Shown piece by piece: positions 16,348 to 21,952 of a stretch of 21,952 nucleotides of DNA (the first letter of the stretch is position 1; each line of letters begins with the position of its first letter). Position numbers and translations under genes: made by a program. Source of the stretch: Prevotellaceae bacterium UBA1716. GTDB lineage: Bacteria; Bacteroidota; Bacteroidia; Bacteroidales; Bacteroidaceae. Where the stretch lies: the NCBI GenBank assembly GCA_002317225.1, contig DCIW01000150.1, forward strand, positions 1 through 21,952, given 5' to 3'. Under the pieces are notes generated by a model. The model searched no databases. It was not told the origin of the DNA and saw only the letters and a program-made list of their open reading frames with translations.

Positions 16348-17688
16348 ATGAGAAAGGCACTTTTCTTTTTCTCTTTGGCATTTGCCATGGTTTGCAATGC
16401 CCAGAATAACACGGTAGACGAGGTTATCTGGGTTGTTGGTGATGAGGCAATCCTTAAGTCAGATGTGGAGAATGCACGTATCGATGCACAGAGTATGGGT
16501 CAGAGATTCGATGGTGATCCATATTGTGTCATCCCTGAACAGCTTGCTATTCAGAAACTCTTCTTGCATCAGGCTGCGATTGACTCGGTTGAAGTGAGTG
16601 ATGCAGACGTGTTCCGTTCGGTTGATATGCGAATCAATAGCGCAATCCAAAATATTGGTTCAAGAGAAAAACTCGAAGAGTACTTGGGCAAGACTATGAG
16701 CCAGATTCGAGAAATCTGGTTTGAACAAGGAAAGGAGCAAGAATTAGTGTCGCAAGTTCGTTCAAGTCTTGTGAAGAACATCAAAGTGACTCCAGCGCAG
16801 GTTCGCCGATATTTCAAGGATCTTCCAGAAGACTCTCTGCCTTTCGTCCCTACCAGGGTTGAATGTCAGATTGTCGTTCGCCAACCAAAAATCAGCCAAG
16901 AAGAAATAGACCGAGTTAAGAATGAACTCCGCGATTATACAGAACGAGTAAACAACGGAACATCTAAGTTCTCAACACTTGCCCTCATGTATTCTGAGGA
17001 CCCGGGATCGTCTCGCCAGGGTGGCGAACTCGGTTTTATGGGTCGTGGTTCGTTAGTACCAGAATTTGCCAATGTGGCATTCAATCTCACTGATCCAAAA
17101 GCAGTTAGTAAGATTGTTGAGTCTGAATTCGGTTTCCATATTATCCAGTTGATTGAAAAGCGTGGCGACCAAGTAAATGTACGTCATATTCTTCGTAAGC
17201 CACGAGTAAGCGATGAGGCACTAGAGAAGTCTATTGTCGAACTTGATTCACTTGCTGACGAAATCCGTAAAGGTACATTTACGTTTGATGAGTGCACCCA
17301 GTTTGTCAGTGATGATAAGGATACCCGCAACAACTATGGTATCATGGTCAACCCTGAAGACGGAACATCAAAGTTTGAACTTAAAAACCTCCCTCCAGAA
17401 GTTGCCAAGGTTGTTGCCAATATGAATATCGGTGAAATATCCAAACCTTTTGTTATGACCAATACAAAGGGAAAGGAAGTGGTTGCCATCGTCAAACTAC
17501 GTTCAAAGATCAATGGGCATTATGCAACGATGAAGGATGACTATCAGACCTTGCAGGATGTCGTTGTCGGCAAACTCTCCGAAGAAAAGATTGAAAAGTG
17601 GATTCGCGAAAAGCAGGCAAGCACTTATATACACATCAACGAAGGTTGGAATAATTGCGAGTTCCAGTATCCGGGATGGATTAAGTGA
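16348..17688 (+). CDS. SurA-like periplasmic chaperone / peptidylprolyl isomerase
   Basis: A 446-residue exported protein resembling SurA. The signal peptide MRKALFFFSLAFAMVCNAQ is followed by a SurA-N-type helical region (DEVIWVVGDEAILKSDVENA, then helices to about 165). The first parvulin domain spans about residues 170-270, with GGELGFMGRGSLVPEFANVA and FGFHIIQLIEKR. A second begins at VRHILRKP (His280) and is more diverged, lacking a clear GGxLG core. The in-frame GTG at 16279 would add 23 residues without disrupting hydrophobicity, but ATG 16348 gives a standard signal peptide. E. coli SurA also has two parvulin domains, escorting beta-barrel proteins to the BAM machinery; the same role is inferred. 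The gene ends 58 bases before the OstA-like gene. Confidence 0.9.
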   Translation: MRKALFFFSLAFAMVCNAQNNTVDEVIWVVGDEAILKSDVENARIDAQSMGQRFDGDPYCVIPEQLAIQKLFLHQAAIDSVEVSDADVFRSVDMRINSAIQNIGSREKLEEYLGKTMSQIREIWFEQGKEQELVSQVRSSLVKNIKVTPAQVRRYFKDLPEDSLPFVPTRVECQIVVRQPKISQEEIDRVKNELRDYTERVNNGTSKFSTLALMYSEDPGSSRQGGELGFMGRGSLVPEFANVAFNLTDPKAVSKIVESEFGFHIIQLIEKRGDQVNVRHILRKPRVSDEALEKSIVELDSLADEIRKGTFTFDECTQFVSDDKDTRNNYGIMVNPEDGTSKFELKNLPPEVAKVVANMNIGEISKPFVMTNTKGKEVVAIVKLRSKINGHYATMKDDYQTLQDVVVGKLSEEKIEKWIREKQASTYIHINEGWNNCEFQYPGWIK

Positions 17689-17746
17689 AGAAATTGAGGA
17701 AATAATGCCTTATTGAAGGTTATAAGTTGTAGTTCTATAAGGTTTT

Positions 17747-19423
17747 ATGGTTATGAAGATTACAGGCAAGAAGACATATCAGATATTGTTGGTAGGCATA
17801 CTGTGCCTATCAACTTGTTGTATGCTCTTTGCCAACGGATCCTCATTCGCCCCATCTGCCAAACCGGGAAAAGACAGTCTTATTCATCTTATTCATGCAG
17901 ATGTGATGTATAAGACGCCAATGGATACTCGAGCAATGATCCTCGTAGGTCATGTCAAACTTTTCCATGATGGTGTGTATCTTGATTGTGACAGTGCGCG
18001 CTACTATAAGGAAGATAACTCGTTCGATGCTTTTGGACATGTGAAGATGTTGCAGGGTGACACCCTTTCACTCAATTCAGACACACTCTTCTACAATGGT
18101 TTTGAAGAGAACGCTAAGGCGCGTGGTCATTGTGTGATGATTCATCGAGGCACAAAACTTGTCACTTCGTATCTTGATTATGACCGAATGTACGATGTCG
18201 GAATGTATATCAATGGAGGAACACTCTATGACAAGGAAAATGTACTTGTCAGCGATTGGGGACAGTATACTCCATCCAAGCGAGAGGCGTTCTTCACTGA
18301 TAATGTTATACTTAAGGGGTATGAAGAGAAAGATACAAAACATCTCAAGGCCCCTAAGTTTACGCTTATATCCGACACCTTATATTATTATACAAATACG
18401 CAAGTTGCAAGGATTGTAACGCCTACAAACATCACCGGAAATGATGGTGTGTTCGTTTATGGCGAAAAGGGTGATTACGACACTAAGCATGGCGAAGGTT
18501 GCCTTCTCGACCGATCTTATGTTATTAAGGACATGCGAAAGATTGTGGGTGATAGTTTGTATAGTAATCGAGAAACCGGAATCTCCGAAGCATATGGTAA
18601 TGTGATACTTACTGATGATGAAAACCAATGTATGCTCACTGGTGACTTTTGCTCATACAACCAAAATACGGGAGAGGCTGTCGCTACAGATCGTGCAGTG
18701 GCGTATGAGTTTTCGCAGAAGGATACCCTATATATACATGCCGACACGCTCAAGATGTTCTCCTATAACATGGATACTGATTCTGCCTATCATGACATGC
18801 ATGCCTATCGAAAGGTTAGGGCTTATCGTGTGGATTTCCAGGCGGTTTGTGATTCGATGGTGACTCACGAACTGGATTCTTGCACATATCTCTATGGCCA
18901 ACCGATTCTTTGGAATGGTGGGCAGCAAATTATCGGTGAGGAAATTCGAATATACAATAATGATTCCACTATTGATTGGGCACATATCATCAATCAAGCA
19001 ATGACGATCGAACAACTTGATTCAGTGTCGTATAATCAGGTGGCGTCAAAGGAGATGTTCGCATATTTCAAGGATGGTGCAATCGAACATAACGAGGCTA
19101 AAGGCAATGTGTACGTTGACTATTTCATGGACGAAGATGACGGCACCCGCATCGGAATGGATTATACCGAAACTACAGAACTCATAGTGTATATGGAGAA
19201 TAAGAAGGTGAACAAGATATGGATGCCGGGAGGAAAAGGCACCATGTATCCTCCGTTTGCTATCCCTTCGCAGTATAGGTATTTGAGCGGTTTTGCTTGG
19301 TTCGATTATATACGACCAAAGAACAAGGACGATATATATGAGTGGCGTTCGAAAGATGAAAAGAATGTGCTCAAGAAGACAGAAAAGAAGACTGTGCCAA
19401 TCCAAGATATTAACAATCTGTAA
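17747..19423 (+). CDS. OstA/LptA-like protein, LPS transport family
   Basis: A 558-residue exported protein with an N-terminal signal or anchor segment (hydrophobic LLVGILCLSTCCMLFA). The mature part is built from repeating short beta-strand units of the OstA type: phrases such as ILVGHVKLFHDGVYLDCDSARYY, FDAFGHVKMLQGDTLSLNSDTLFY and AYGNVILTDDENQCMLTGDF recur with the spacing of a beta-jellyroll or slide. In Gram-negative bacteria LptA and the N terminus of LptD share this fold and carry lipopolysaccharide across the periplasm. The protein is larger than LptA and lacks the LptD barrel, so an LptA-like bridge is the best guess. Two in-frame ATGs (17747, 17753) are possible. The neighbours are two outer-membrane-protein chaperones upstream. 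Confidence 0.85.
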   Translation: MVMKITGKKTYQILLVGILCLSTCCMLFANGSSFAPSAKPGKDSLIHLIHADVMYKTPMDTRAMILVGHVKLFHDGVYLDCDSARYYKEDNSFDAFGHVKMLQGDTLSLNSDTLFYNGFEENAKARGHCVMIHRGTKLVTSYLDYDRMYDVGMYINGGTLYDKENVLVSDWGQYTPSKREAFFTDNVILKGYEEKDTKHLKAPKFTLISDTLYYYTNTQVARIVTPTNITGNDGVFVYGEKGDYDTKHGEGCLLDRSYVIKDMRKIVGDSLYSNRETGISEAYGNVILTDDENQCMLTGDFCSYNQNTGEAVATDRAVAYEFSQKDTLYIHADTLKMFSYNMDTDSAYHDMHAYRKVRAYRVDFQAVCDSMVTHELDSCTYLYGQPILWNGGQQIIGEEIRIYNNDSTIDWAHIINQAMTIEQLDSVSYNQVASKEMFAYFKDGAIEHNEAKGNVYVDYFMDEDDGTRIGMDYTETTELIVYMENKKVNKIWMPGGKGTMYPPFAIPSQYRYLSGFAWFDYIRPKNKDDIYEWRSKDEKNVLKKTEKKTVPIQDINNL

Positions 19424-19473
19424 TGGGTTTAATAGTCTGTTAAAAAATATAATTTCTTAAAATTGACAGTGTT

Positions 19474-19764
19474 ATGGGTATGTTTTCTGTAGGCAAACCT
19501 CGTGGTTTCCAACATAACTATATTTATTATAATCCTCGTAAGGAGAAACTCAAGGAGATAGAAGAGAATGCAAAGCGCGAACTCGGTATTCTGCCTCCAA
19601 AAGAATTCAAACCGGAGGATATTAGAGGTAAGTTTGTCAATGCAACTACTCATTTGAAACGTCGTAAGGAAGGTGGCAAGCACTTGTCGTCGGGTATGCT
19701 AATACTTATAATTGTGGGTCTTTTCCTCCTGATGCGTTATTTGTATTCTGGTTACCTTTTTTGA
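19474..19764 (+). CDS. Small conserved-type membrane protein, function unknown
   Basis: A 96-residue protein, not assigned to a named family. The N-terminal 70 residues are polar and charged (KPRGFQHNYIYYNPRKEKL, then a short Lys/Glu-rich helix and a basic KRRKEGGKH segment), and residues 74-92 form one hydrophobic helix (GMLILIIVGLFLLMRYLY). The basic residues before the helix predict an N-in topology, i.e. a tail-anchored inner-membrane protein with a cytoplasmic domain. Codon use is like the neighbours and the frame is intact, so it is very likely a real gene. It lies 50 bases after the OstA-like gene and 145 before mutL, in the same direction. A role with the envelope genes is only positional inference. 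Confidence 0.8.
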   Translation: MGMFSVGKPRGFQHNYIYYNPRKEKLKEIEENAKRELGILPPKEFKPEDIRGKFVNATTHLKRRKEGGKHLSSGMLILIIVGLFLLMRYLYSGYLF

Positions 19765-19909
19765 TTTGTGTTATAGATTATAAGGTTATTAAATTATATG
19801 GAAAGTGAAACCAATTTCTTTCTTCCATTGACCCAAATGCCTTTTATAATCGTATGACTTCATAGCCTCATAACATCTTACCCACTAAAACATTATAAAC
19901 CAAAAAGAA

Positions 19910-21808
19910 TTGGAAGATATTATTCACCTTTTGCCTGATTCGGTTGCAAATCAAATTGCGGCCGGTGAAGTTGTACAACGACCATCTTCTATTATCAAGG
20001 AGATGGTTGAGAACTCTATTGATGCTGGTGCTCAGAATATTCGTATACTTGTCGTCGATGGAGGCAAGACGAGTGTCCAGGTTATTGATGATGGCAAGGG
20101 TATGTCTGAGACCGATGCTCGAATGGCATTTGAACGTCATGCTACATCAAAGATAAAGCAAGCCTCTGATTTGTATACTCTTACCACGATGGGATTCCGT
20201 GGTGAGGCGTTGGCTTCTATTGCTGCAGTAGCACAGGTTGAACTCAAGACTCGACGCAAAGAGGATGAATTGGGTACATATATCAGTATCTCGGGTAATA
20301 AGGTGGAATGCCAGGAACCTATCATGTGCCCTGTAGGTAGCAATTTTTCCGTTAATAGCCTGTTCTTCAATATCCCTGCCCGTCGCAAGTTCCTCAAGAG
20401 TAATCAAACAGAACTCACCAATGTGGTCCAGGAATTTGGAAGGATAGTCCTTGTTCATCCAGATATCAGTTTCCAACTTTACAATAACGGAGTGGAAATG
20501 TACCATCTCCCATCAGCCTCTGTTCGTCAACGAATTATCGATGTCTTCAATAAGAAATTGAATGCAGAGTTACTCCCAATAGACGTAGAGACATCTCTCG
20601 TAAACATCACAGGATATGTTGGCAAACCCGAATCTTCGAAGAAGAAGGGTATGCAGCAATATTTCTTTGTGAATGGTCGTTATATGCGTCATCCATACTT
20701 TAATAGTGCTGTGATGAAGGCATACGAAAATTTGATACCGATTGGTGAACATGTCTCATACTTCATATATTTGTCGGTCGACCCATCCACGATTGATGTC
20801 AACGTCCATCCTACCAAGACTGAGATAAAGTTTGATAATGAACAAGCCATCTGGCAGGTTCTTTCAGCCACAGTAAAAGAAACCATCGGACGATTCTCAA
20901 ATGTACCGATGATCGACTTTGACGTTGAGGGTAAGCCGGATATCCCTGTTATGGGTGTAAATACCTCTATTCCCCAACAGCCACGACCGGTTCAGACTTC
21001 ATACAATCCATTCTCAAGTGGTTCTTCATCAGGTAGTTCACGCAAACCTGCAGATAATTGGGAGAAGCTTTATGGATCGCCAAGTAATATGAATAATAAT
21101 GATCCGTTTGATGGACTCGAGGCATCCACTCTGAATGATTTTATTGATGATTCACGCCAAACGACCCAATCCCTTCCTTTCGAAGATATTGATGTTATTC
21201 CGAGTAAGAACAATGATGAGGAATCACAAGAGATGTCGTTGTTTGACATTTCATTGCCCAAGTTCCAATTTAAGGGCCAATACATAATTCTACCTTCAAA
21301 AGACGGGTTGATGCTTGTTGATCAGCATCGTGCACATGTACGTGTGCTTTACGAACAATTCATCTATAACATGCATTTCTCGAGACGAGCTACACAGAAA
21401 GTCCTTTTCCCTGAGATCATTCAGTTTACGATAGGGGAGGGAGTGGTTCTTGAAGAAATAATGGAAGAAATCACTGCACTTGGTTTCGATATTAACAACC
21501 TTGGTGGCGGTTCATATTCTGTCTTAGGAGTTCCGGCTGGCAGCGAAGGCATCAATGTCGACATAGTACTTCATGATATCGTTGCATCGGCTATGGACAA
21601 GACTGGTACTGCCCGCAAGGATGCTGAAGAGGCGATTGCCCTTTCGATGGCACAGTCATCGGCGATAGTATATGGACAGGTGTTGTCGAATAGCGAAATG
21701 AACCAAATCCTGCAAGATTTATTTAAGTGTCAGTCACCGGCTCGTACCCCAGATGGCAAGATTATCTATTCTGTTATTGACAATAAAAGTGTAGAAAAGA
21801 TGTTCTAA
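19910..21808 (+). CDS. mutL: DNA mismatch repair protein MutL, TTG start
   Basis: Couples MutS mismatch recognition to strand removal. The 632 residues include the GHKL ATPase domain: NQIAAGEVVQRP, Glu31 and Asn35 in the KEMVENSIDAGA motif, DDGKGM, RHATSKI and TMGFRGEALASIAAV. A transducer domain follows, then a Ser/Asn/Pro/Gln-rich linker (about 345-440) ending in QEMSLF (440-445), a plausible sliding-clamp-binding motif. The C-terminal domain has DQHRAHVRVLYE (471-482) where endonuclease-active MutLs have DQHAxxExxxxE, so the middle Glu is Val477; CQSPARTPDGK (from Cys607) stands where CPHGRPT is expected. The start is TTG at 19910: a stop codon lies 24 bases upstream in frame and no ATG intervenes, and the next residues are the canonical MutL beginning. 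Confidence 0.96.
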   Translation: MEDIIHLLPDSVANQIAAGEVVQRPSSIIKEMVENSIDAGAQNIRILVVDGGKTSVQVIDDGKGMSETDARMAFERHATSKIKQASDLYTLTTMGFRGEALASIAAVAQVELKTRRKEDELGTYISISGNKVECQEPIMCPVGSNFSVNSLFFNIPARRKFLKSNQTELTNVVQEFGRIVLVHPDISFQLYNNGVEMYHLPSASVRQRIIDVFNKKLNAELLPIDVETSLVNITGYVGKPESSKKKGMQQYFFVNGRYMRHPYFNSAVMKAYENLIPIGEHVSYFIYLSVDPSTIDVNVHPTKTEIKFDNEQAIWQVLSATVKETIGRFSNVPMIDFDVEGKPDIPVMGVNTSIPQQPRPVQTSYNPFSSGSSSGSSRKPADNWEKLYGSPSNMNNNDPFDGLEASTLNDFIDDSRQTTQSLPFEDIDVIPSKNNDEESQEMSLFDISLPKFQFKGQYIILPSKDGLMLVDQHRAHVRVLYEQFIYNMHFSRRATQKVLFPEIIQFTIGEGVVLEEIMEEITALGFDINNLGGGSYSVLGVPAGSEGINVDIVLHDIVASAMDKTGTARKDAEEAIALSMAQSSAIVYGQVLSNSEMNQILQDLFKCQSPARTPDGKIIYSVIDNKSVEKMF

Positions 21809-21851
21809 TCATACTTTTTTGCACCCAAACCGAAAAAATATTGTATATTCG

Positions 21852-21882
21852 TTTGTCAGTTTGGAAAAAAGTCGTACCTTTG
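21852..21882 (+). promoter_or_regulatory. Strong promoter for the downstream tRNA gene
   Basis: TTTG (21852-21855), exactly 19 bases, TACCTTTG (21875-21882), within TCGTACCTTTGCA: a full consensus match. The predicted start near 21887 coincides with the beginning of a perfect stem GCTTTT (21887-21892) / AAAAGC (21896-21901) with a 3-base GAG loop. The tRNA begins 33 bases further on. Confidence 0.85.
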
Positions 21883-21933
21883 CAACGCTTTTGAGAAAAG
21901 CACCAAACTAAAAAAGTCTTCGAGGCTAGTAAT

Positions 21934-21952
21934 CGGGATGTAGTACAGTTGG
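21934..21952 (+). tRNA. tRNA 5' end, probably tRNA-Pro, truncated by the window edge
   Basis: CGGGATGTAGTACAGTTGG has the tRNA consensus at every checkable position: seven-base acceptor strand, T8, A9, a D-stem GTAC, A14, and G18-G19. A C at position 1 followed by GGG is typical of tRNA-Pro and rare otherwise, hence the call. The anticodon is outside the window, so the identity is provisional. A consensus promoter precedes it. Confidence 0.75.

Noticed and set aside
19765..19909. Promoter or terminator between the small membrane protein and mutL
   Set aside because: No TAnnTTTG box and no GC-containing stem with a T tract. Only a modest inverted repeat (ATGGAA...TTCCAT, near 19798-19838) and scattered AT-rich repeats are visible.
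1..21952. Mobile elements, CRISPR arrays, defence genes, phage genes
   Set aside because: No transposase, integrase, direct-repeat array or target-site duplication is visible. The genes form conserved Bacteroidales neighbourhoods with uniform codon use.

Overview
The window is ordinary core chromosome from a member of the Bacteroidales, most like Prevotella/Segatella or a near relative. Three things point there: the protein sequences (Era, Der, ClpX, MutL and an OstA-like protein of Bacteroidetes type), the gene orders fabH-era-der, tig-clpP-clpX-recQ and PPIase-PPIase-OstA-mutL, and Bacteroidetes-type promoters (TTTG, 19-20 bases, then TAnnTTTG) with A-rich leaders and few Shine-Dalgarno sequences. 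All genes are on the + strand. I see no mobile element, CRISPR array, phage gene or clear sign of recent transfer. No gene-free stretch exceeds 300 bases.

Layout. Bases 1-2034: the 3' end of fabH, a hairpin terminator, era, then a 180-base structured gap. Bases 2035-7084: der followed closely by a small lipoprotein, a secreted CocE/X-Pro-type hydrolase and a sodium-dependent (NSS) transporter. Bases 7085-13069: a proteostasis block of trigger factor, ClpP and ClpX, then RecQ. A strong terminator lies after tig, clpP and recQ have their own promoters, and a 51-base hairpin separates clpP from clpX. Bases 13070-14740: guaB with its own promoter and terminator. Bases 14741-21808: an envelope-biogenesis operon of two periplasmic parvulin-type isomerases, an OstA/LptA-like protein and a small membrane protein, followed by mutL. 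Bases 21809-21952: a strong promoter, a short leader and the first 19 bases of a tRNA, probably tRNA-Pro, cut by the window end.

How the genes fit together. fabH starts fatty-acid chains, era and der are ribosome-assembly GTPases, and tig, clpP and clpX handle folding and degradation of new proteins. The two isomerases and the OstA-like protein probably serve outer-membrane protein folding and lipopolysaccharide traffic. The hydrolase and NSS transporter may form a small scavenging pair.

I did not find a new multi-gene system. The unexplained material is between the genes. The guaB promoter is embedded in a 17-base inverted repeat matching at 15 of 17 positions. A long hairpin sits between clpP and clpX. 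The era-der gap can form a compact RNA fold. Three promoters have stem-loops at their predicted transcript 5' ends. The six promoters fall into two sequence classes.
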